Assembly (NCBI RefSeq): GCF_024505045.1
Contig: NZ_JANIBM010000005.1
Span: 163,450 to 227,449, forward strand
Length of the DNA stretch: 64,000 nucleotides
Source: Methylomonas aurea
GTDB taxonomy: Bacteria > Pseudomonadota > Gammaproteobacteria > Methylococcales > Methylomonadaceae
Direction of reading: 5' to 3'
Below the pieces are notes generated by a model that worked only from the letters and a program-made list of their open reading frames with translations, was not told where the DNA came from and did no database searches. Below are positions 56,655-64,000 of the stretch, piece after piece (the stretch's first letter is position 1; every line of letters begins with the position of its first letter). The position numbers and the translations under genes were made by a program.

Positions 56655-57204
56655 GGCCGTCGATCAGCATTTGATCTCCGCGGTGCAGGCGGGTCTACCG
56701 ATCGCCGCGCGGCCTTACGCCGTCATCGGCGAACGATTGGGGCTTTCCGAGCAGGAGGTGATCGAGCGTCTGGCCCGGTTGCGCGCGCAAGGTCTGATCA
56801 AACGCTGGGGGGTGGTGGTCAAGCATCGTCAGCTCGGCTATCGCGCCAACGCGATGATCGTGATGGACGTGCCGGACGACCGTGTTGGCGATGTTGGCGC
56901 TTTGCTCAGCCAGCAGGCTTGCGTCAATTTATGTTACCAGCGCCCGCGGCAGGGCGAGGTCTGGCCCTACAACCTGTATTGCATGATTCACGGCAAAAGC
57001 CGGGAAGTGGTATTGGAACAGTGGGCCGAGTTGCGGCACGCTTGCGCGTTGACGGCGTATGGATACGAGGTATTGTTCAGCCGGCGTTGTTTCAAACAAC
57101 GCGGCGCGTTGTATTCATTGCGTGCCGAGTCATCCAAATCTGCTCAGTCCGTTACCGGTCAGGCTCAGCCGGGGCAAGCGGTCTTTGAAATGCATTCCGG
57201 CTGA
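56647..57204 (+). CDS. nirL: Siroheme decarboxylase subunit NirL
   Basis: A 185-residue member of the same AsnC-like set, of the L/H type by CYQRPRQGEVWPYNLYCMIHG. It overlaps nirD by eight bases and nirG by one (TGATG). After RCFKQRG it carries about 30 extra residues (from LRAESSKSAQSVTG to the end), which the NirH copy lacks; they look unstructured. Confidence 0.9.
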   Translation: MIEAVDQHLISAVQAGLPIAARPYAVIGERLGLSEQEVIERLARLRAQGLIKRWGVVVKHRQLGYRANAMIVMDVPDDRVGDVGALLSQQACVNLCYQRPRQGEVWPYNLYCMIHGKSREVVLEQWAELRHACALTAYGYEVLFSRRCFKQRGALYSLRAESSKSAQSVTGQAQPGQAVFEMHSG

Positions 57205-57653
57205 TGGTTATGGATTCCGCCGATAAAGCCATCGTTAACCGGTTACAGCAAGGTTTTCCTATTTGCGATTCGCCTTTTCGCCGAGTTGCGGAAGAACTAG
57301 GTTTAACCGAATCCGATTTATTGGCGCGGGTCCAGGCCATGCTGGACGAAGGTGTGCTTTCGCGCTTCGGGCCAATGTACCATGCCGAACAAATGGGTGG
57401 GGCGCTAACGCTGGCCGCGTTGAAAGTACCCGAGCCGCGGTTCGACGAAGTGGCTGAGATCGTCAATGCTTTTCCGGAAGTGGCGCATAACTACGCCCGC
57501 AATCACAGTTTGAATATGTGGTTTGTATTAGCCACCGAAAATCCGGAGCAGATATCTGCCGTAATTGGCCAAATCGAGGCCGCGACCGGCTTGACTGTCT
57601 ACAACATGCCGAAAATCAGCGAATACTATGTCGGCTTGCAATTGGAAGCGTGA
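57204..57653 (+). CDS. nirG: Siroheme decarboxylase subunit NirG
   Basis: A 149-residue AsnC-like subunit of the siroheme decarboxylase. HNYARNHSLNMWFV pairs it with NirD, and the HTH is FRRVAEELGLTESDLLARVQ. The stop overlaps the nirH start (TGATG) as for the preceding junction, so the four decarboxylase genes are translationally coupled. Confidence 0.92.
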   Translation: MVMDSADKAIVNRLQQGFPICDSPFRRVAEELGLTESDLLARVQAMLDEGVLSRFGPMYHAEQMGGALTLAALKVPEPRFDEVAEIVNAFPEVAHNYARNHSLNMWFVLATENPEQISAVIGQIEAATGLTVYNMPKISEYYVGLQLEA

Positions 57654-58132
57654 TGAATATTGATGCAGTCGACCGCCAACTGATTCAGGCTACCCAAACT
57701 GGTTTGCCGTTGGTGGCGCAGCCTTATCAGGCTGTTGCCGAACAATTGGGGTTAAGTGTCGAAGAAGTTATGCAGCGGCTGGCACGAATGCAGCAGGACG
57801 GCATCATCCGCCGCATCGCTGCGGTGCCCAACCACTACAAACTGGGCTACCGATACAATGGCATGACGGTATGGGATGTGGATGATCGGCAAATCGATAA
57901 CCTGGGGCCTAAAGTGGCCGAGTTGCCTTTCGTCAGCCATTGTTATCAACGTCCGCGCCATTTGCCGGACTGGCCTTACAACCTGTTCGCGATGGTGCAC
58001 GGCAAGACGCAGCAAGATGCCGAGCGGCAGGTGGCGATAATCTCTGAAGTGTTGGGCGAGCATGTCGGCAGCCGCGATGTGCTTTACAGCAGCAAGATTC
58101 TGAAAAAAACCGGTTTGCGCATCGGGGGATAA
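57653..58132 (+). CDS. nirH: Siroheme decarboxylase subunit NirH
   Basis: A 159-residue AsnC-like subunit of the L/H type (CYQRPRHLPDWPYNLFAMVHG). The ATG at 57653, which overlaps the nirG stop, is the proper start; the same frame extends 45 codons upstream into nirG without conservation. It is followed by nirJ after two bases. Confidence 0.93.
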   Translation: MNIDAVDRQLIQATQTGLPLVAQPYQAVAEQLGLSVEEVMQRLARMQQDGIIRRIAAVPNHYKLGYRYNGMTVWDVDDRQIDNLGPKVAELPFVSHCYQRPRHLPDWPYNLFAMVHGKTQQDAERQVAIISEVLGEHVGSRDVLYSSKILKKTGLRIGG

Positions 58133-58134
58133 GC

Positions 58135-59346
58135 ATGTTTCGTCTCAGCCAATACATGCGCGAAGTTTTGGCGCCGACGCCGTTGCAGCCGGTGCGCAAA
58201 CCGTCCGGTCCGGTCGTGATTTGGAATCTGATCCGGCGTTGCAATCTGACCTGCAAGCATTGCTATACCACTTCCGCCGATATAAATTTCCCCGGCGAAC
58301 TGACCACCCCGGAAATCTACGCGGTGATGGACGACCTGAAGGCGTTCAAAGTGCCGGTATTGATCCTGTCCGGCGGCGAACCGCTGTTGCACCCCGATAT
58401 TTTCGCGATTTCGCAACGCGCTCGCGATATGGGCTTTTATGTGGCATTGTCCAGCAACGGTACCTTAATCAACTCCAGCAATATCCAGCAAATTGCCGCG
58501 ATCGACTATCAATATATCGGCGTCAGCCTGGACGGCATGCGCGAGGCGCACGATAAATTCCGCCAGAAGCAGGGCTCGTTCGATGCCTCGTTGGCCGGTA
58601 TTCGTTTGTGCCGCGATCATGGCATCAAGGCCGGCGTCCGCTTCACGTTGACGCAAGATAACGCCCACGATTTCGATGCGTTGTTGCAGTTGATGGATGA
58701 CGAGGACATCGACAAATTCTATTTGTCGCATCTGAATTATGGCGGTCGCGGCAACAAAAACCGTAAGGACGACGCCGAATTTCAGTTGACGCGCAAGGTG
58801 ATGGATACCTTGTTCGAAAAATCGCTGAGTTGGGAGCGGCAAGGTCTGCATCGGGAAGTGGTGACCGGCAATAACGACGCCGACGCCGTCTATTTTCTAC
58901 ATTGGGTCAAACGCCGTTTTCCGGAGATGGCCGAACATATTCGCGCCAAACTGCAACAGTGGGGCGGCAATGCCTCCGGTGTCAATGTGGCCAATATCGA
59001 TAACTTGGGTAATGTCCATCCCGATACCTTTTGGTGGCATTACGGTTTGGGCAATGTGCGGAAGCGGCCGTTTTCCGAAATTTGGCAGGACACCTCGGAC
59101 CCGTTGATGGCCGGCCTGAAAGCTTCGCCGCGGCCGTTGCAGGGGCGGTGCGGCCGTTGCGGCTACCAGTCTATTTGCAATGGCAACACCCGGGTCCGGG
59201 CGCAGCAACTGACCGGCGATTTTTGGGCGGAAGATCCGGGGTGCTACCTGGACGACGAGGAAATTGCCGGCCGTTTGTTACCGGATCAGGCCCAGTCGAA
59301 ACAGATCAACGCATCAAGCCGCACGGCAGACTCCACAGCAGCGTAA
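58135..59346 (+). CDS. nirJ: Heme d1 biosynthesis radical SAM protein NirJ
   Basis: A 403-residue radical SAM/SPASM enzyme that removes two propionate side chains from didecarboxysiroheme. The [4Fe-4S] motif is Cys36-Cys40-Cys43 (RRCNLTCKHCY), SGGEPLLHP follows, and the SPASM-type Cys cluster is CGRCGYQSIC with a later Cys in DPGCYL. It is the last gene of the cluster; its end overlaps the convergent sixA by 41 bases. No nirE (uroporphyrinogen III methyltransferase) is present, so siroheme must come from enzymes elsewhere. Confidence 0.95.
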   Translation: MFRLSQYMREVLAPTPLQPVRKPSGPVVIWNLIRRCNLTCKHCYTTSADINFPGELTTPEIYAVMDDLKAFKVPVLILSGGEPLLHPDIFAISQRARDMGFYVALSSNGTLINSSNIQQIAAIDYQYIGVSLDGMREAHDKFRQKQGSFDASLAGIRLCRDHGIKAGVRFTLTQDNAHDFDALLQLMDDEDIDKFYLSHLNYGGRGNKNRKDDAEFQLTRKVMDTLFEKSLSWERQGLHREVVTGNNDADAVYFLHWVKRRFPEMAEHIRAKLQQWGGNASGVNVANIDNLGNVHPDTFWWHYGLGNVRKRPFSEIWQDTSDPLMAGLKASPRPLQGRCGRCGYQSICNGNTRVRAQQLTGDFWAEDPGCYLDDEEIAGRLLPDQAQSKQINASSRTADSTAA

Positions 59347-59791
59347 CCGATTGCGGATTACTGAAGTCGGCATTGAGGCGGGTTAACGACGCTTTCTTAA
59401 TGCACAATGCCGTCGCCGAGATGTTCAGTAGTGCGGCGATAGCCTCGGAAAGATCGGGTTCATGCCCCACTAACCAGACATCGTCTTCGCCGCGATCGGC
59501 CAGTTGTTTAAGTTGTGCCAGCAGTTGTTGCGGTTCGGTGCCGATGGTCAGCCAATCTGCGGTATGTGCTGCAGGGCAGTTGGGCAAGTGGGTGTGCAGT
59601 AAAGTTGCGGTCTGTTGGGCCCGTAGCACCGGACTGCAATATAGCGTGCCAGGCAAGAGTCGATTTCTTTCGCAGAAGGCGGCCAGTCGTTTGACCTGTT
59701 TTGCGCCTTTTTCGGTGAGCGCTCGATCGCTATCGGCTTTTGACAAGGCGCGATCCTCCGCCGTAGCATGTCTCAGAAACGTGATCAGCAT
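59306..59791 (-). CDS. sixA: Phosphohistidine phosphatase SixA
   Basis: A 161-residue small histidine phosphatase. The phospho-His motif is FLRHATAEDRA near the N-terminus, the second catalytic His is in VGHEPDLSEAI, and YCSPVLRAQQTA is the usual RHG-family segment. SixA dephosphorylates HPt domains of histidine phosphorelays; the window carries one HPt protein at 41183. The ATG at 59789-59791 is the conserved start. It is convergent with nirJ. Confidence 0.9.
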   Translation of the reverse strand: MLITFLRHATAEDRALSKADSDRALTEKGAKQVKRLAAFCERNRLLPGTLYCSPVLRAQQTATLLHTHLPNCPAAHTADWLTIGTEPQQLLAQLKQLADRGEDDVWLVGHEPDLSEAIAALLNISATALCIKKASLTRLNADFSNPQSVTLLWSLPCGLMR

Positions 59792-59953
59792 CGGTATCTC
59801 CTCGATTGCAGCGGAAACGGACCCTGATTTTACTGCGATTTGAGTTTTCGGTGGGTTAAAAGGCGAGGCGGGCCACGGCATCACAATAATTGTTGACCAA
59901 AATACTGGGGATAGTCATAATTCCTTACCCATTCAATTGCTTAAGAGTTTTAT

Positions 59954-60286
59954 ATGGCCGATCCAATTGTATTTACCGATAGCGCTGCGCAAAAAGTCGC
60001 GGGATTGATTCAAGAAGAAGGTAACGACAATCTTAAACTGCGGGTTTATATCAGTGGCGGCGGCTGTTCCGGCTTCCAGTACGGCTTTACCTTCGACGAA
60101 GAAGTGAACGAGGACGATACGCAAATCGTCAACGGCGGTGTCACGGTATTGATCGATTCGATGAGCATCCAGTATCTAAACGGCGCCGAAATCGACTACA
60201 AGGAAGATTTGTCCGGTGCGCAATTCGTGATCCGCAATCCCAATGCTACTACCACTTGCGGCTGCGGCTCGTCATTCTCAGCCTAA
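59954..60286 (+). CDS. erpA: Iron-sulfur cluster insertion protein ErpA
   Basis: A 110-residue A-type carrier that hands [4Fe-4S] clusters to apoproteins. The three cluster Cys are Cys38 ([11 protein letters not shown]), Cys102 and Cys104 ([10 protein letters not shown]). It would serve radical SAM proteins such as NirJ, though that link is general. Its last nine bases overlap the anmK end on the other strand, and the order with anmK, the M23 peptidase and tyrS is common in gammaproteobacteria. Confidence 0.95.
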   Translation: MADPIVFTDSAAQKVAGLIQEEGNDNLKLRVYISGGGCSGFQYGFTFDEEVNEDDTQIVNGGVTVLIDSMSIQYLNGAEIDYKEDLSGAQFVIRNPNATTTCGCGSSFSA

Positions 60287-61393
60287 ACCGTTACGGCCTG
60301 GATAAATCCCGCCCAAAATCACGGGTGCCTTGGCGCCCGTGACACTACAAAGGTTGCCCGGCAAGCCGCGCAGTGTTTGTCGGGCGAGCCAAGCGAACGC
60401 AATCGCTTCCACGTGATCCGGATCGACGCCGATCGCGGCCGTCGATGCGACTGGAATCCGCAGGCTTTCCGCCAACAACTGCAGCAAATGCCGGTTATGC
60501 GCGCCTCCACCGCAAATGAACACTTGCTTGGTTACCGGGGCGTGCCGGCTAATGGCATCGGAAATGGTATCTGCGCTGAATTGGCAGAGCGTCGCTTGAA
60601 CGTCCTGAGCCGTTAGGTTGCCGAATGATTCGATTTTTCGCTTCAGCCAAGTTGCGGAAAAATACTCTTTGCCGGTACTTTTCGGCGGCGTTAAATCGAA
60701 ATAAGGGTCGTCTTTGAGTGCGGCTAGTAGCTCTTGATTAGTCTGGCCTCCTGCCGCCCATTCGCCAGATGGATCGAACATGCCTGAATGGTGTTGCTGA
60801 TACCAATAGTCGATCAGGCCATTGCCGGGGCCGGTATCGAAACCGATGGCCGGTTTGTCGTCGAGTACGGTGATATTGGCGATGCCGCCAATATTGACCA
60901 CTGTTCTGGCCTGGTTCGGGTCGGTAAATAGTGCTTGGTGGAACGCCGGTACCAGTGGTGCGCCCTGGCCGCCGGCGGCGATGTCGCGGCGGCGAAAGTC
61001 GGCGACCGTGGTGATGCCGGTAATTTCCGCAATCCGATTCGGATCGCCGATTTGCAGGCTAAAGCCGTCGCGGCCCTCCGGAGCATGATAAACGGTTTGG
61101 CCGTGGCTGCCGATAGCTTTGATCGCACTTGCCGGTATGCCAACCTTCCTTAATAATGCATTTGCGGCTTCGCCGAATAAACGGCCGATTAGGCTGTCCA
61201 AAGCGCCATAATCAAGCAATAGCACTGCCTGATTGGCTTGGCTGATTGCCTGAATGGATTGTCTCAGTTCAGCAGGGAAGGGTTGGTAATGGAACTCGAC
61301 GAGCGTGATCTTGTTATCGGCGAAGTCGACCAACCCAGCATCGATACCATCGATGCTGGTGCCTGACATCAAGCCGATATAGAGTTCGGCCAT
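60278..61393 (-). CDS. anmK: Anhydro-N-acetylmuramic acid kinase
   Basis: A 371-residue kinase that recycles 1,6-anhydro-N-acetylmuramic acid from cell-wall turnover. [18 protein letters not shown] at the start, [12 protein letters not shown] and the glycine-rich [11 protein letters not shown] and CGGGAHN motifs are diagnostic. It follows the M23 peptidase gene after four bases, a functional pairing in peptidoglycan turnover. Confidence 0.96.
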   Translation of the reverse strand: MAELYIGLMSGTSIDGIDAGLVDFADNKITLVEFHYQPFPAELRQSIQAISQANQAVLLLDYGALDSLIGRLFGEAANALLRKVGIPASAIKAIGSHGQTVYHAPEGRDGFSLQIGDPNRIAEITGITTVADFRRRDIAAGGQGAPLVPAFHQALFTDPNQARTVVNIGGIANITVLDDKPAIGFDTGPGNGLIDYWYQQHHSGMFDPSGEWAAGGQTNQELLAALKDDPYFDLTPPKSTGKEYFSATWLKRKIESFGNLTAQDVQATLCQFSADTISDAISRHAPVTKQVFICGGGAHNRHLLQLLAESLRIPVASTAAIGVDPDHVEAIAFAWLARQTLRGLPGNLCSVTGAKAPVILGGIYPGRNGLG

Positions 61394-61397
61394 CGGT

Positions 61398-62702
61398 TTA
61401 GTTCTGCGCCACCTGTGCGTCGCCTTTGGCTTGTCTTAGTTGCGCCACCAGCGGTTGGGTTTGGGTTTTGAATTTGGCCAGCAGCGCTTTGTCCATCGGC
61501 ATGGAATGAGGCAACTTTACCGTGACCGGATTGACGTGTTGGCCGGCGATGCGAAATTCGTAGTGTAAATGTGGGCCGGTGGCTAAGCCAGTTTTGCCGA
61601 CGTAGCCGATCACATCGCCTTGCTTGACGCTGCTGCCGACTTTCTGATCGGATTTGAATCCCGACAGATGGGCGTAAAGCGTGGAATATTTTTGGCCGTG
61701 CTCGATTTCGACTACGTTGCCGTAACCGTTTCTGACGCCGCGAAATGCGATTTTGCCGTCGCCGGTGGTCTTGACCGGAGTGCCGATGGCGGCGGAATAA
61801 TCCACGCCTTTGTGGGCGCGAATGGTATTCAATATCGGATGTTTGCGGTGCAGGTTGAAATGCGAGCTGATTTTGGCGAAGTCCATCGGCGTTTGCAGGA
61901 AGGCTTTCCGCAATCCGTTGCCGTCCGGCGTGTAATAACCGGTGTTGCCCTGGTTGTCTTCGAAGCGTACCGCAGTGTAAGTTTTGCCTTGATTGACGAA
62001 CTCTACCGACAGGATATCTCCGGTATCGAATTCACGTCCTTCTACGAATAGTTTTTCGTAAACCACTGTGAACTCGTCGCCTTCGCGTAAATTCAATGCA
62101 AAATCAATGTCCCAAGCAAAGATGTCCGCCAGTTTCAGAATGATTTTTTCCGGCAAACCCGCTCGAGTACCGTCTTCGAACAGCGATGAATGGATAGTCG
62201 CTTTGGCGCTGGCGACTTGGTAGTCGACTTTTTTGCTGAGCAATTCGACATCGAATCCGTCGTCGTGACGGGTGGCAATTAGGGTTTCAAACGGGTTTTT
62301 GGCGTAGGTCAGGCGTTCCAATTCTCCCGATGCGTTCAACGTGGCGACCACGTCTTGACCGGGCTCGACCGCAGCGAATTGCTTGCCGGTGGAGTTGGCG
62401 TGGATGATTTTGTGCAGGTCCTCGCGGCTCAGGTTCAGGTCGGAGAAAATGCTGGAAAGGTTTTCGCCGGATTTAACCGTGTGTTCCAGTTCCTCGGTGA
62501 TGTCGAGGCGTTCGATTTTGGGTTTGGCGTGGTTGTAATTGGTGTAGCGATCGAGTCTGGATGAGATCAGTTTGTCTTGTTCCAGACTTTTGGTGTCTTC
62601 CAAACCTTTGTGCGGGATCAATCCGTAACTTGCACTTGCGGCAACAACGGTACAAGCGCCTAACAGCGCCGACTTGAGTATTCTGTTCTTCACAGCAATC
62701 AC
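61398..62702 (-). CDS. M23-family peptidoglycan endopeptidase (MepM-like)
   Basis: A 434-residue envelope protein with an N-terminal membrane anchor (SALLGACTVVAASASYGLI), an opacity-associated/LysM-like region (VKSGENLSSIFSDLNLSREDLHKI) and a C-terminal lysostaphin-like M23 domain. The zinc ligands are in HKGVDYSAAIGTPV and the HxH motif GPHLHYEF. It should cut peptidoglycan cross-links during growth. It is divergent from tyrS and co-transcribed with anmK. Confidence 0.93.
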   Translation of the reverse strand: MIAVKNRILKSALLGACTVVAASASYGLIPHKGLEDTKSLEQDKLISSRLDRYTNYNHAKPKIERLDITEELEHTVKSGENLSSIFSDLNLSREDLHKIIHANSTGKQFAAVEPGQDVVATLNASGELERLTYAKNPFETLIATRHDDGFDVELLSKKVDYQVASAKATIHSSLFEDGTRAGLPEKIILKLADIFAWDIDFALNLREGDEFTVVYEKLFVEGREFDTGDILSVEFVNQGKTYTAVRFEDNQGNTGYYTPDGNGLRKAFLQTPMDFAKISSHFNLHRKHPILNTIRAHKGVDYSAAIGTPVKTTGDGKIAFRGVRNGYGNVVEIEHGQKYSTLYAHLSGFKSDQKVGSSVKQGDVIGYVGKTGLATGPHLHYEFRIAGQHVNPVTVKLPHSMPMDKALLAKFKTQTQPLVAQLRQAKGDAQVAQN

Positions 62703-62841
62703 TTTTCATTGTTTGTCGAGTGCCCAATTGTAGGCAATTTTGTTGGATATGGCTAACCAAAGGGGATTTTTTATCCTTCGGTACAGTTGCATCACTTATA
62801 ATGCGCGCCCTAAAACTGAAGGCTATTAGGAGAGTGTTTTG

Positions 62842-64000
62842 TTGCAAGAAACCTTGGCTCAGCTGCGTTACGGTGCTGAAGAAATCTTACTGGAATCCGA
62901 GTTTGTCAAGAAGCTGGAGGAGAATCGTCCGTTGACGATCAAGGCGGGATTCGATCCGACCGCTCCGGATTTGCATTTGGGGCACACCGTACTGATCAAC
63001 AAGCTGAAGCAGTTTCAGGATGTCGGCCACAACGTTCAATTTTTGATTGGCGATTTCACGGCCATGATAGGCGATCCGACTGGTAAAAATGTCACGCGAA
63101 AGCCGTTGAGCAGGGACGAGGTGCTGGAAAACGCTAAAACCTACCAAGCACAGGTCTTCAAAATTTTGGATCCGGAAAAAACCGAAGTGAAGTTCAATTC
63201 GGCATGGATGGGGGCCATGTCCAGTGCGGAATTGATTCAGTTGGCCGCAAAACACACTGTGGCCAGGATGCTGGAGCGGGACGATTTCAGCAAGCGTTAC
63301 AAAGGAGGTCAGCCGATTGCGATTCATGAATTTTTATATCCGCTGATCCAGGGGTATGACTCGGTCGTCATGAAAGCGGACGTCGAACTGGGTGGAACCG
63401 ATCAGAAGTTTAATCTGTTGGTCGGGCGCCAATTGCAGGAGGTTTATGGTCAGAAGCCGCAGATAGTCCTGACCATGCCGATCTTGGAAGGGTTGGATGG
63501 GGTGCAGAAGATGTCGAAATCTCTGAATAACTACATAGGGATTGCTGATGCGCCAGATGATATGTTCGGCAAGATCATGTCGATATCCGATGAATTGATG
63601 TGGCGTTATTTCAAGCTATTGAGTTTTCGGCCGATGCTGGAAATCGAGGGTTGGCGGCAAGCCTGTGAGAACGGGGACAATCCGCGGAATCACAAAGTCG
63701 CCTTGGCTCAAGAAATCGTCGAGCGATTTCATGGTTTCGCTGCTGCCAAATCGGCGCTGGAAAATTTCGAAGCGCGGTTTCAGAGAGGGGCTATACCAGA
63801 AGATCTGGCTGAAATAGAGATGGATGCAGGGACCGAAGGTTTGCCAATTGCTAATCTATTGAAAAATGCCGGACTGGTTGAGAGTACTTCGGAGGCGTTG
63901 CGTTTAATCAAGCAAGGCGCTGTGAAAATCGATGGCGAAAAGGTTGAGGATGCGAAAAAAGTGATCGGTGCTGGTTCGCATGTTTACCAGGTTGGAAAAA
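62842..64000 (+). CDS. tyrS: Tyrosyl-tRNA synthetase (partial, runs off window)
   Basis: The frame from TTG 62842 encodes a class I synthetase: the HIGH-type motif HLGH in [29 protein letters not shown] and KMSKS in [13 protein letters not shown], and an S4-like RNA-binding domain at the end ([17 protein letters not shown]). About 386 residues are visible, so only a few are missing at the right edge. No ATG fits; AGGAGAG (62828-62834) is seven bases before this TTG. The TTG at 62839 is the alternative but is only four bases away from that site. Confidence 0.95.
   Translation, partial: MQETLAQLRYGAEEILLESEFVKKLEENRPLTIKAGFDPTAPDLHLGHTVLINKLKQFQDVGHNVQFLIGDFTAMIGDPTGKNVTRKPLSRDEVLENAKTYQAQVFKILDPEKTEVKFNSAWMGAMSSAELIQLAAKHTVARMLERDDFSKRYKGGQPIAIHEFLYPLIQGYDSVVMKADVELGGTDQKFNLLVGRQLQEVYGQKPQIVLTMPILEGLDGVQKMSKSLNNYIGIADAPDDMFGKIMSISDELMWRYFKLLSFRPMLEIEGWRQACENGDNPRNHKVALAQEIVERFHGFAAAKSALENFEARFQRGAIPEDLAEIEMDAGTEGLPIANLLKNAGLVESTSEALRLIKQGAVKIDGEKVEDAKKVIGAGSHVYQVGK

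Overview
The window reads as chromosomal DNA of a gammaproteobacterium. Its gene orders are typical of that class (leuCDB-asd-fimV, pdxA-rsmA, tyrS-M23 peptidase-anmK-erpA, flgAMN next to flgBCDE). A pyrophosphate-dependent phosphofructokinase, several PEP-CTERM/VPLPA-CTERM exported proteins and a heme d1 cluster fit a Methylomonas-like methanotroph (Methylococcales), but no methane-oxidation gene is present, so that placement is inference. Most of the window is GC-rich core sequence. The stretch from about 28,600 to 33,700 looks AT-richer and accessory.

Layout. 1-6,520 is a flagellar/chemotaxis block: flgE (cut by the left edge), flgD, flgC, flgB, cheR and cheV leftward; flgA, flgM, flgN and a YcgR-like PilZ protein rightward; then tRNA-Arg(CCU). 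6,690-8,700 holds two divergent VPLPA-CTERM proteins. 8,770-16,290 holds an SDR protein, a B12-type radical SAM protein, a DUF445 protein, an esterase, PPi-PFK and a GGDEF protein. 16,260-24,040 is a signalling array with two PAS hybrid kinases and two FixJ/LuxR-type regulators, arranged as two paralogous pairs. 24,800-33,700 mixes PEP-CTERM proteins, a GH13 enzyme, a broken gene, MITE-like repeats and three tandem paralogues of an unrecognised secreted protein. 33,700-41,900 contains a DUF1348/TetR pair with twin operators, a P-type ATPase, moeB, CIRCE-groESL and a REC-HPt protein. 41,970-51,900 is ordinary core (fimV, asd, leuBDC, adk, rsmA, pdxA). 51,960-59,350 is a MarR-type regulator with four C-terminal cysteines, divergent from a nine-gene cluster for a cytochrome cd1-type protein and heme d1 synthesis (nirF, nirD, nirL, nirG, nirH, nirJ). 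59,300-64,000 holds sixA, erpA, anmK, an M23 peptidase and the start of tyrS.

How the genes work together. NirD/L/G/H would decarboxylate siroheme, NirJ and NirF would finish heme d1, and the 526-residue cd1-like protein, served by two small c-type cytochromes, would use it. That protein keeps the heme c ligands and the three histidines expected around heme d1, but its N-terminus is short and its C-terminus looks like NirF. nirE, nirN and NO-reductase genes are absent here. Together with the Cys4 MarR regulator this is the best candidate for an incompletely described system. The second is the tandem family of secreted proteins set between VPLPA-CTERM genes, near shared 11-bp-phased TAAT repeats.
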